DNA of 64,000 nt, taken from contig NC_016461.1 of the NCBI RefSeq assembly GCF_000226115.1, forward strand, positions 434,001 through 498,000, given 5' to 3'. This document shows positions 1 to 11,150 of this stretch, in pieces. Source of the stretch: Thermothielavioides terrestris NRRL 8126. Taxonomy: Eukaryota > Ascomycota > Sordariomycetes > Sordariales > Chaetomiaceae. Made by a program: the position numbers and the translations under genes. The notes beneath the pieces were generated by a model. The model was not told the origin of the DNA and searched no databases. It saw nothing but the letters and a program-made list of their open reading frames with translations. How positions within the stretch are numbered: the stretch's first letter is position 1; every line of letters begins with the position of its first letter.

Positions 1-2376
1 GTCTCTTATAGTTGTAATAAATCTCTATATCTAGGAACTATAGAAGGTTATCTCCTCCTATAAGTTTATACTTTTCTTATAGCTAGCTAATCACTTCGTT
101 GGCTTAGTATTAATCCTTTTTATAATAGGCGAAGACGATATTATCTATATAGAAGAAGACGATAATACCTTTGTTCGTTATAATATAGGGCTCTTATAGT
201 ATAGCCTAGAACCCTAGGTTCCTTAGAGTAGCTATTAGCTCTTGTTGCTAAAGGAGAAGAGACTTTTATAGGCTATAAAGCGCCTTCTTTAGCTTTAGGA
301 TAGTTCCTAGTTTACGATAGCTATATAGCATTTCTATATAAATGTCTTTATTGATCTTTATATTGATAAAGGCGTTGACTATATCGAACTACTTTAGTTC
401 TAGGTCGAACCTCGCTATAGTAGCAAGTACTATTCTAAAGGATTATATAGCGAGTATAGCTATATAGTTTTCTTTAGCGAACCTCTTCTTTTATTAATTG
501 CTATATACTATTAGCTTTACCTTATATTTAACGAAGTATCTACTCTTATTAAACTTATAGATATATATCTATATATAATCTAGGATCTACTTGCCTTAGA
601 CCTCTTTGTTATAATAGCGAATCTCTTCCTAGGAGCCTATTATTTCGTAGCTTCGAAGATAATCGTATTCCACCTCTAGGAATAGCTAGCCCAAAGGGTA
701 ATCTTTAAGTTTAGAGTGCTATCGAGGTATAGGCAAAAGTATCGACTAGTAGATAGATCCGAGCTTACCTTCTTACTATAGGCAATCGACTTTTTTTTAG
801 AAGATCCTCTTAGTGCTACTAGCTTCCTTCTTAATAGCACTGACTACCTTCTTAGCCTTCTTTTTACTCTTTTAGGTAAGCTCTTCTCTCTCTTCTTCTA
901 TATAGAGGACCCTTCTTAAGTACCTATGTTTAGTAGCTCTAGGGCTTAACGTTCCTACGTTGAAGGCGGCCTCCTATAGTTGGAATACTCCTTTAAAGGC
1001 TCTAGGCGAATATAAACCTAGGAAGATAGCTATAATTAAGGCGTTTAGCAAAGGAGGCAAAGGAGTTGAATATTAGAACTCTAAGAAGGTGCTTATAGTA
1101 TCGCCTTTTACTACAATAGTATCTAACACTTCTTTAGTAGTAGCTAGGCTCTCCTCTAGTTTTTCGAAAGTTATTAAAGGTATATCGAACACCTCTATTA
1201 TATCCTTTTTCTTAGCTATAGATATAAGATTGCCGTTATTCGGCTAATCGACATTATCAACGCCTTTAGTATTAAGCTAACGCTTTAGCTCTTCAAGGTC
1301 TATCTAGGGAATGTTTTATACTATAAGCTTTAGATCGCCTAGGTATATCTACTTTTCGTTAAAGATTATATCGTATATATATACTACTTAGTTGGTAGCG
1401 AGGTTCTAGATACGATAGATGTTTAAGGAATTGTATTCTATAAGATAGCCGATTTAAACTTTTAGTTAGAACTATTCAAGGCGCCTTTCTTTCTTCTTAG
1501 CAATATCTATTATAGCGAATACCTTATAACTATAGACCTTTAAATGCCCTTAGTATAGCTTATACTCTAAGGCTCTTAGGCTATCTCTTTTAGTAAAGAA
1601 AGTATAAAAGCGATCTAGTAGCGTTATCTACTCTATTGTCAAGGATAGTGTCCTATTATAGAGATATACTATAGCTCTTATAACTTCTAGCTATAGTTGC
1701 CCTAGCAACTATACGCTAATAGCCATTGTTCTAGCCTTCTCCTTGATTATACCCTCTAAGCATTTAGCGCCTTTATTCTATATAGGTATATTAGGCGCTA
1801 AAGGCTCTATTCGGATACCTTATCTCTCTACCTAGGTAGTGATAGTACTCGCCTATATAAATTCGTTGTTATACTCTAGGACCTTAATATATAGCTAGTA
1901 CTGCCTTTCAAATAGTATAGCGAAGTGTTTAATAGCTATTAGAATACCTAGAGCCTCGTAGCCGTATAGATAGTAGTCCTATATTATACCTAAATAGCGA
2001 TCTATTACTAATAGTAAATATTTAAAGTGCTATCAGCCTTTTTAGAAAGGGTATAAATCTAGGGCGATCCTATCGCCTAGGCTATAGTTCAACGGCCTAG
2101 GAATATGATTAAGCCTACGTTTCAACTTGCTAAAGCTATAGCCGTTATACTCGAACGTTAGTACGCCTTTGATATACCCTCCTCGTAAACAATTGACAAA
2201 GTGTTCAAAGGCCTTTGGGCCTATATAGCTAAAGCGTAGATACCAAGTTATAGCATCTACTACGCTCTCTATATAGCGAGCCTAGCGATCGAGCCTCTTT
2301 GTTTAGGTAGCAAAGGCTATAGGCGTATAGTCCTTAGATATATATTCGAGGATATATTATTAGAGCTTCTTTATAG
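1..2376 (-). mobile_element. Copia-type retrotransposon, integrase and reverse transcriptase part, RIP-mutated, runs off left edge
   Basis: Read on the minus strand, despite many TAG/TAA stops, the frame keeps the order of a fungal Ty1/Copia polyprotein. It has a GAG-pre-integrase stretch (about 2100-2340) with EHFVNCLRGG-like and SKLKRR-like residues. The integrase core (about 1450-2100) is readable as ALDLYPF, LLLVIDRY, EYNNEF and LYNRT. The reverse transcriptase (about 1-620) shows RFDLELK, FDIVNAFI and, at 128-165, FFYIDNIVFA, where a functional Copia RT has YVDD. The substitutions are the G-to-A and C-to-T changes expected of RIP. Coding capacity is lost. The piece ends exactly where the LTR element 2377-8567 is inserted and resumes at 8568. 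Order and motifs are seen; the family call follows from established Copia architecture. Confidence 0.85.
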
Positions 2377-2873
2377 TGGATTAGAGTGATAGACTACCTA
2401 GATATAGGGGGACCTAGTTTTTCTACTTTTCTATTTGTCTCAGAGCGTTGCATTCGTTGTTAGGGGGTCTAGCCCTCTAATCATATATATTTAAGTGGGC
2501 TAAGCCCATCTTCTTTATTATAAAGCAAGACATTAAGCAGTTGTCAATATACGTTCGTTGACACTACGTTAGTGGTCCTCCTTCTTCTAGGAAGGCTGTT
2601 GAGCCTCTCCTTTCGTTGTTCTACCTCTATCTAAACGGTAGGTATTCGAGCTATTGAGCTCTGACCGTATTCTTATTGTCTTTTGTCTTTCTACTATATC
2701 CTACTAGATATACCTAAGCTATATGTCTTCCTCTTAGGAGACATCCTTCCTACTACTCGATATACACTATCTTTATCTGTCTAGAGGTATATTACATTCC
2801 TTTAGGAGCTATCTTATACGCCTAATCCTAGGTATAGTAGAGTAGGTTGGTATAGAGGTTTTATACTATTTTA
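2377..2873 (+). repeat. 5' LTR (497 bp)
   Basis: Aligns without length change to 8071-8567. Most differences are C/T or G/A at CpA/TpG sites, which fits independent RIP mutation of two originally identical LTRs. Confidence 0.88.
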
Positions 2874-3840
2874 AATAGGGGCTTAATCGGGGAGAAGCTC
2901 AGCTCTATATTTAAACGAGATAGTATAGACTACGAAGTCTTCTAAGATTATAGAACTATACAATGCTATATTGATAGCTATACAACGACGATATAGCCGA
3001 CCTATTAAGGCTCTAGTATACCGATACTAGCATCTCTAGGAAGTGTAGAAACCTGTTGAGGTATATACGTTCTAGGGGTCTATTGAGACCTTGTCCTAGG
3101 AGACCTTCCTTTGCCTAGACGGTATAGGGTATCAAAAAGATATCTTATTATCCCTAATACTTCGAAGACTTGTTGAGGCTTCGTTATTATTGATATAGCG
3201 GTCGTAAAACGCTAACCTAATCGAAAGACAATAGTTCTATCCTCCTAAGTAGAGACAAGGATAGAATTTTTATCGATTATCATTTTCTTCCCTAGTCTAG
3301 CCGAACTAGTTACAAAAGTAATTAAACGTAGTAGCTATTCGTAAGCTTCTAAGCTTAGGACTACACCTTTATAACACTTAGCTCCTTTTAACAATATATC
3401 TAGTATTGTTTTATATCAGATATAAGGTCTTAGTATAGACTTTTGCTTTTCTTCTTAAGAGCTATACTCTTACTACTATTATACTAGTTGGATCTAGTAT
3501 ATTGGTTACTAGGGGTATCTAGGTGATCTATAAGGAACCTATAGTTATCCTTTAGGGCGTTTAGACTATATATTCCGAAGGAACCTAGCTTCTTAAAAGG
3601 TTTTCTTCCTCTAGATAGATATTAAAGGAGTCGACATTTCTATAAAAGTATATATATTAGTCTTTTTATAGTCTATCGATATAGTCGTTGCCTTTCTTAA
3701 AGACGATAGCTAAGCGTCTAATGACTAGACTCTAGCGATATATATATATATTGTTCGTAGAAGCTCTAGGAATTCCGTCGACCTCTATAATACTATTAAT
3801 CTTGATACTAATCTCCAAGGGAGAGTCTAAGGACGTATCT

Positions 3841-6672
3841 ATCTTATAGCCTTTCTAAGGTATATTAAGCGAAGAAGACCTAGCCGAAGTGGTATAGACA
3901 CCCCTTCTATCTTCGCTAGATACCTCTATTCCGACTATCTATATAGAGGCACCTACAATAATACCTTCTAGTCTCTCTGAAGCCGAAGCTCTAAAGAAGA
4001 TAACTAAGTACGTTCTTACTACTATACTTAGCGCGACCTTTCCGACCTTAGTAAAGGCTAGCCTTTAGGGCTACTTCTCTAGTTAGAATGCTATACGTTG
4101 GATTAAGACCTTCGAAAAGATATATAAGGCTTATTAGGTTACTAATGACAAGACCTATATATACCTATTCAAGCTTTAATACGATACTACGATCTAGCCT
4201 ATTATCCGTTATTAGGAGAAAAAGGATCAAGAGACCTAAGTAGCTTTCAAAGCTAAGTTCCTAAAGCGCTAAAAGGGCGACGATCCTAAGTAGTATAGAG
4301 ACAGAGGTTACTTTCGTAATCTAATCGAAAGAAGATACTAGCTAGTTAGCAAGGTTATCTACGACTACTTCGAGTTAATCGACTGTATATACACTATTGC
4401 CTCTACTAAAGTTTATAAGGAGCTATAGTATATAATCGTTCTAACTATATAGTATATACTTAATTAATAGATCTAGGTAGCTCTTAAGGACCGCTAATAT
4501 ATCTTAAAGAAGGACGACAAGGACTCTATCTATACTATAAAGTAGGTAGACTTCCTTAAGTTCGTTTAGGATACTCTTTAGAAAGGTCTTAATATAGGAG
4601 ACCTCTTTCTTAAGACCTATAAGTATAAGATCGATCTATAGAAGTACTATTCGCCTCTGGCTATACCTACTGTTAAGACGACCCCTAAGCTATAGGAATA
4701 GGAAGAGAAGGAGCTAAAGAAAGCTCTTGTATCTACGCCCAACGATATCGACGATCTAGCTAATTAGTTCTAGCATCTATATATCTAGAAGTAGAAGATC
4801 GCTAAGCAATTTAAATAGAAGATCAAGGCCCTCTGTTTATATAGAATCGATCCTACTCTTGACAAGATCGAGGTTCTCTAAACGTATTTCCAATAACGGA
4901 GCTGCTTATAGGAGAGATACGTTGGCTTCGTTACTAGCCTATATATTGACAATCGTCCTCCTAGCTATAGTAGACCTATAAGCTCTAGCTATTGCTACTA
5001 TTATAGTGACTCTAACTATATAGTCCTCGAGTATATAGAAGCTACAAAAGCTATAGCTATAAGTCTAATATATCGTAAAGGTATAGACTATTGCCTTAGC
5101 GATAAGAGTAAAAAGGGCTATACACTAGCTAAGACGATCACCTTTATAAAGGTAGATATTAACAGTGTATAAGAGGTTAGTAAGATCGGCTAGCTTATCC
5201 TTATATATATAGCTTATTGCCTATAGTATAATAGCTATTCTATATACTAGGCGTACTATCGTAAGTACGAACGCCTAAATAGTCGCCTATTTAAGCTAGA
5301 TATGTCCCTAGTACTAAATAAGCACTACCTCTAATAGCCTAAACTATATTAGGAGCCTATAACCGTCTAGACGACGATCAATCGTCTTATATATAAAGAG
5401 GAGCCTAAGCTTACCTCCGCCTTCTATTATATAGTATCTAATTAGTTGTCGTTTTATATAGTTCCGTTAGAGGGAGGTCGTATTTTAACTTAGAAGATTG
5501 TCCTATAGCCTACGCTAAAGGCTAACGAATTCCATTAACTACCTCTTCCTCTCTCTAACTAGACTGAGGGGGAAGCTAAGGAAGAAGTAGACAAGGAAAT
5601 AGAGACTATACTTCAAAGTATATCGTCTACTAAGCGTCGGTTCGCTAAGGATAAAAGGGAAGATGACTTCTAAATAGGCGATACTCTTATACCTCTAGTA
5701 GAGCCTCCTTATATAACTATCCTTAAGAACCTAGTTATAGCAAATTATATAAAGAAAGAGGAGCTATAGTCTAAACCGCCTATACCAAAGGTTACTACGT
5801 TGCCTCTATATATAAAGGATACGATCTATACTATAATAAAGGCGAAGACTAGTCTAACCTTTAATAACTTAGTCTATATCTCGCCTAAGTATAAGGATAC
5901 TCTAATTATATACCTATAGGGCATTTCTACCGATGTCGAGGTCATTAACTATAAAGGGTTTAATGTTTCTAAGCCTAATAGACCAACTACTATACTAAAA
6001 GATATAGGGGTCTATATATAGGCTCTATACACTAATATAAATACGTTTAACGACTTTTCCTCTAGTTAGACTAAGACGATTCTAGTAATCTTCGGAGTTA
6101 CTAAGGATAGTATATAGGGCATCTATATAGGAAGCCTCTAAAAGCGTTAGATTTATAAAGGTCTATCTAGAAACGTTGACAATTGTATCTATACCCTACT
6201 CTAGAAGTCTATCTCGACGCTTTTGGTCTTATAGTATATAGAACTTAGTATAATAATAAGAGTATAGTCTCTTCCTACTCTATATATCTAGTTCGAGAAG
6301 GGCTATTATAATAAGTACCTTGCTCTAATCGACTCTAGTTTAGAGTATAACTATATCTTAATAAATATTGTCGAGAAGTATATAATACTGTACTAGCTTA
6401 CTAAGGTTATTTTAAAGAGTCTTTATAGCTTAGCACCATTTATCGAAGAGACTTAGGTCACTCTATACCTAGGAGGAGTCGGCATTAACCTTCACTTCTT
6501 TATAACTAAGGACATTGCTAGTAGCTATAAAGCAATCCTTAGTATACCGTTCGTCAAAGATACTGCTTTAACCTTCGATTACTATAATAGTAACCTAATT
6601 ATCGCTAATCTAATTATAAAAGGGAAGATGGTCTAGGTATATATCGTCTCTAAGAAGATTGCCTAATAGAAT
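3841..6672 (+). pseudogene. Degraded gag-protease polyprotein of the LTR element
   Basis: Reading frame 1 is continuous in sense apart from TAG/TAA stops placed where W or Q codons would mutate under RIP. A gag-like helical region (about 3950-4900) is followed at 4993-5034 by CYYYSDSNYIVLEY, a CX2CX4HX4C zinc knuckle in which two Cys and the His have become Tyr, each a one-base RIP change. At about 6322-6560 comes a retroviral-type aspartic protease: ALIDSS (ancestral DSG) and later ILSIPFVKD. Nothing recognisable as RT follows. A second open stretch in another frame (7239-7660; residues such as LGSDLVKDLRALV) has no family I can name. Confidence 0.75.
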
Positions 6673-7733
6673 CGCCTACTATCTCTAATGTAACTATCTA
6701 CTTAGGAGCAATTTCAAGGATTAACGAAGAGTCCTAAAAGAATCTTTGACTAGGTAGAGATAAAGGAGGGCAAGACTACCCTCAGTTTCCTCGACGATTA
6801 TATAAATAAAGTGGTTTTTCATTTCGTTTTATAGAAGTCCTATATACTACTCTTTAACACTCTTTTTTACATTGTATATTCTTATTCGTTATCTTCTCTA
6901 TCTAGATAGAAGAAGAAGGGTAAAATCAAATTGTTGCCTTATTTAAAAGGGAAGAGGGGGACTCTAATTAGAAACCCCTTTTTCAATAGAAGGCTAAGGT
7001 GGGCGTTCTACTATAAGTTTAGGGAGGCCCTAAGGACGTTTACGCTCTAGAAGAATATCGTAAACAAAGTTCAGCCTATCGACCTAGCACCGTTCCGCCC
7101 CTCCGACTAGAGGACTAGTAAACTACTTTAGGTCCACTAGCGGCACTTATAGAAGATTTTGATAATATATCAACCTAGTAGGATATTAAAGCTAAGATTA
7201 TAGAAATTGCTACGCTATAAGCGACTATAATATAAAGGTTTGTTGATGCCCCTATAGACAAGATAGACCGGGAGCGCCTCCTCGGTAGCGACCTAGTCAA
7301 GGACCTTAGGGCACTAGTATAGGCAGCCCTTAAGAAGATGGTACTTGATCCCTACCTCTAGGAAGAGAAGACGCTCATTTGTATACTTATAAGGAGGCTA
7401 GACTACCTTAAGATGCCTTATATACTAGTATAGAAGTATCTTTAGGCGTATAGATTACCTATATTATCTAGCTAGACGTCACCTTTAGTACAATACTATA
7501 GTAAGCGCCTTTATAAAGAGCCTACAAAGCTTAGATATCTACTTTGCCTACTACTATACAACCTATACGACTATACCTTCGCTTATAAATATAAGTATCC
7601 GATATAGTAGTAGGGCTAGGACGTATATATTAAGGAGGTAAAGGAGTACGAAAGATAATGGGATTAGCCACTATAGCTAACTAGACCTTTGTGAGCCGAG
7701 CGAGCTATATATAGGGAGTAGCTCAAGGAGTAG

Positions 7734-7982
7734 TGTTACACGCCGATGGTCCTCGGTGACCATCTGACGGTAAACGTGTGAGGGTGAGAAAGATCAATGC
7801 CTCTCAGCCTCGTCAGCTGATGAGGCGGCACTCCTGAACACTAGTATGTGTCACAAAAGTATGTTGATGCAGTCTGTCTTCCTACGAAGGGGTTCCGGGT
7901 GAGGTTCCCCTTTTTAAGGGAACGCTCGTCACCCCTGACCGCGGTGCGGTCATGGGTGCCCTTGCCACAGTTGCGTGTGACA
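7734..7982. mobile_element. Solo LTR-like or MITE-like insertion, little RIP
   Basis: A 249-bp GC-rich island inside the AT-rich element. It starts TGTTACACGC and ends GCGTGTGACA (inverted ends, one mismatch in ten) and is flanked by the 5-bp duplication AGTAG (7729-7733 and 7983-7987). TG...CA ends with a 5-bp duplication fit a solo LTR; the 10-bp inverted ends would also fit a small non-autonomous DNA element. It keeps CpA and TpG dinucleotides that the surroundings have lost. No credible coding sequence. Confidence 0.75.
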
Positions 7983-8070
7983 AGTAGCGACGATGAGAAG
8001 TGCCTACTAAGAGAGCTTTTAAAGTATAAGCTTGCCTATAGGAGTGTATAGTAAGCTTAAAAAGGAAGTG

Positions 8071-8567
8071 TAGATTAGGGTGATAGACTACCTAGATATA
8101 GGGAGACCTAGTTTTTCTACTTTTCTATTTGTCTTAGAGCGTTGCATTCGTTGTTAGGGGGTCTAGCCCTTTGATTATATATATTTAAGTAGGCTAAGCC
8201 TATCTTCTTTATTATAAAGCAAGATATTAAGCAGTTGTCAATATATATTCGTTAATACTACGTTGGTAGTCCTCCTTCTTCTAGGAAGGCTATTAAGCCT
8301 CTCCTTTCGTTGTTTTACCTCTATTTAGACGGTAGGAATTTGAGCTATTGAGCTCTAACCGTATTCTTATTGTCTTTTGTCTTTCTACTGTATCCTACTA
8401 AACGTACCTAAGCTATATATCTTCCTCTTAGGAGACATCCTTCCTATTATTCGATACGCACTATCTTTATCCGTCTAGAGGTACACTGCATTCCTTTAGG
8501 AGCTATCTCACGCGCCTGATCCTAGGTGTGGTGGGGTAGGTTGGTGTAGAGGTTTTGCACTATTTCA
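8071..8567 (+). repeat. 3' LTR (497 bp)
   Basis: Partner of 2377-2873. It is slightly less mutated toward its 3' end (retains GGTGTGGTGGGGTAGG-like sequence). Followed by ATAG, the right half of the target duplication. Confidence 0.88.
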
Positions 8568-10734
8568 ATAGTATATCTAAAGAGCGTATAATCTTAGTGT
8601 CTAAGTAGGTAGTTTAGTGTACTTTCTAGCCTATTGTCCTACTAGATCCTTCGTCGATTAAGCTACTCTAACAATATAATATTGTATACGAAGGTTGGGC
8701 AATAAGCTACGTTATATAGCGTAAGGATTATAACACCTTCGTCGTTCTATAGTTTAATATCTATCTTACTATATCCTTCAATCTAAATAGGGTACTCGTC
8801 TACCTAGATATAGTTATTAGGCGTAGTTAACTTAGGAGGCCTTTTAAACCTACTTAGATAGTTAACAATATAAATAGTTAACTTTAAATCTAAGATCACT
8901 AAGTTAATTAAGAGATATCTTTAGCCTATCTAGAATATAGCTAAGATTATAGCGAAGCTCGCTATACATTTGCCTATAGCTCTCTACCACTATGTTCTTA
9001 CGATATATTAGTAGCTAAATATCGCTATAATGTTGGTGCCTATATTGAGGGCGTTGCCTATATCGAGGGCGATATCTACTTTAGGGGCAATATCTACTTT
9101 AGGAGCGTTACCCTCTTCCTAGGTAGTACTCTCTTTAGGAGCAGTGCCCTCTTTAGGGGCGTTGGCATCTACTATATCTACTTTAGAGACCTTAGGCTCC
9201 TTTGTCGGGAGCATAGCTATAGCTCTCTTAGAGCAGTTGGCTAATCAATGTGATAGTGGATCTTCGTCTATATCGCTTTTTACGTCGTTAACGAGGCTAC
9301 TCCTAGACCTCTTTATCTAGAGCCTATTAGCCTCTACTTATAGAGTTGAATCGGCCTTTAAATTGGCCTCTATATAAGCCTTAATATATTCTCTAGGTTC
9401 CTACCTAGGTAGTACGCTCTTAGGGTTTAAGTAGTAGTACCGCTTAGTTAAATAGAAGTAATTATAGATATAGCACTTCCTTAATATATTCGAGGACCTT
9501 ATAGAGGTACTAAGAGCTATAGGTGTATTTAGCTTATATTTAGAGTAGGATTAGCCGATTCTAGCTCCCTCTTTACAACTAGCTTAGTGCCTAGGACAAT
9601 CCTCCTAATCTTCTAATTGCTTAGAGTCTTTATTTTCTTTCTCTCTAGGGCTATATATTGGGAAGGATCCTTTCTCTATATAGTTAAATGCCTTCTCGAG
9701 GAATAGGTATATTCCTTTATAGACTTCTATAGCTATATTTCGAAAGGTTAGCTTCTTAAGGATCTCTATCTTATTTATAGTATAGAGGGAAATAAAGCTT
9801 AGAAATAGCTTCTCTAGCGTAGCTATTAGTTCATTGAACTATAGGCTAGGATCCTTCGTTTTACTTATCTTCTAAAGGGAGGCCTTATCCATTAGGTTCT
9901 TCTATTTAACGAGCTATCTCTTGAAATTAGCCTCTTTAATATATACGTTTCTAAGATATTTAAGTATATTAAGGTAGATACAAATATATATTCGAAGCTC
10001 TATTATTGTTTTAATAGTCGACTAAACAATCTTTTTAAGGTTATTGTATTACGTTCGAAGGTTAATATATTCTATAAAGTAGATAGACTAGTAGTTAGCC
10101 ACTACTATAGTAGTTATAAAGGTTAGTATCTAGGTAAGGTGATTAGTCTAACGTTTATAGTCCTTATATTTATAGTCTAGATCCTTCTCGACTTATAAAA
10201 TGACAATAGCGATATTGTTATTAAACTACTTCTCCCTCTCGTTATAGAGCTTCCTCTAATAGCCGTTTAATACCTCGATATTAGGCTACTCTTATAGACC
10301 TTCGTTCTTAGAGAGGGTCTAGGAATCTATATCGTTATCCTAGGCTATAAAGGCAATGCTAGGCTACTACTTATCTATAGTAGGTACTCTTAGATTGGCT
10401 AGAGCTTCTATAGCTATAGCTAGTGTAGAAGCCTATAGTTCAACGATATATTCTTAGAGCTTACGCTAGATACGCTTATAGGCGAGATCGTAGGTATCGG
10501 CTATTGTAGGCTTTAGGAGGAGCTCCGCCTTGCTTTCGAAATAGTCGAATAGATCAAGATGCTTAGCCTTGTTGACGAACTCGTAGTTCTAAGTTATCTA
10601 GTTATCTAGGCTAGCTAGGATAATATCGATCTTTATATCGGCTTTCGAAGATATAGTAGTTGCTACTGAGCGCTATACGTAGGGCTATATACTCAGAGAT
10701 AAGGCTAGGTTTTTAAGCCAATGAGACTCTTAAT
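8568..10734 (-). mobile_element. Copia-type retrotransposon, gag and protease part, RIP-mutated
   Basis: The minus strand continues the element of 1-2376. Close to 8570 it reads KYTKLPT and TLRLYALDILL. Before that comes a protease-proximal stretch readable as LTLYNVAYCPTFVYNI, typical of fungal Copia proteases. Further upstream (9400-10680) lies a long gag-like region rich in K, E, Y and L with a CYIYNYFYLTKRYYYLNP segment (about 9430-9480), a plausible RIP-altered CCHC knuckle. The reading sense passes across the inserted LTR element into 2376. Stop codons are frequent, so it is not functional. Confidence 0.75.
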
Positions 10735-10944
10735 TGTTGGAACCGCTACATTGGCTCAGGAAGATAAAGCTATCACAATACAAGCAATGCGTACAACTAG
10801 AATCAATCGTAGTGTTGAGGATGTTGTATTGTAGGAGAGTTCTCCTGATCAGGAGCCCAGTCTTGGGCGGCAGTTGGGCATCAAGCTGGTGGATCCTAAT
10901 CTCGGTGGGCCGGCCCGCTACCCCGGGCTAGGCTGGTTCTGACA
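10735..10944 (-). repeat. Candidate 5' LTR of the Copia element
   Basis: The interval begins TGTTGGAACC and ends GGTTCTGACA, inverted ends matching at 8 of 10 positions, with TG...CA termini. It sits at the outer gag end of the minus-strand Copia element, where its 5' LTR should be. RIP-type mutation stops almost exactly at its inner edge. The partner LTR would be left of this window, so the assignment cannot be closed here. Confidence 0.55.
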
Positions 10945-11150
10945 AGTCCACGCCGCCGGCAAGCTGTCACAAATTTAAGCTGCCCTCAGGCTGTGTGTGG
11001 TTCACTGTCTTGCCCCCATCCACAACAGTCAACACTCTCAACACCTTGGACACACGCCGCCAAGCCCACTTCCTCAACGCGTTTCAGCCCGAACTCTGAG
11101 CTCATGCCGGTAACCATCCAGACACCCGCCACGTAGCGTGATGATCTGGG
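10945..11150. other. Spacer between transposon block and first gene
   Basis: About 200 bp of ordinary base composition. No gene or element recognised. Confidence 0.5.

Larger units (their letters stand above)
2377..8567 (+). mobile_element. LTR retrotransposon with gag and protease but no visible RT or integrase, RIP-mutated, inserted in the Copia element
   Basis: Two direct repeats of 497 bp (2377-2873 and 8071-8567) begin TG/TA and end TA/CA, and the 4-bp duplication ATAG (2373-2376 and 8568-8571) flanks the pair. A purine run (AAAAAGGAAG, about 8059-8068) precedes the 3' LTR, as a polypurine tract should. The internal 5.2 kb holds a gag/protease frame on the plus strand (3841 to about 6672), then about 1.4 kb with another degraded open stretch (7239-7660). 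I find no RT, RNase H or integrase motif in it, so it is either a non-autonomous gag-protease element or an internally deleted one. No primer-binding site was recognised after 2873. Confidence 0.85.

Noticed and set aside
7848..8051. 67-codon open frame in the TE block
   Set aside because: It runs from the solo-LTR-like insertion into RIP-mutated flank, so it exists only because of the insertion.
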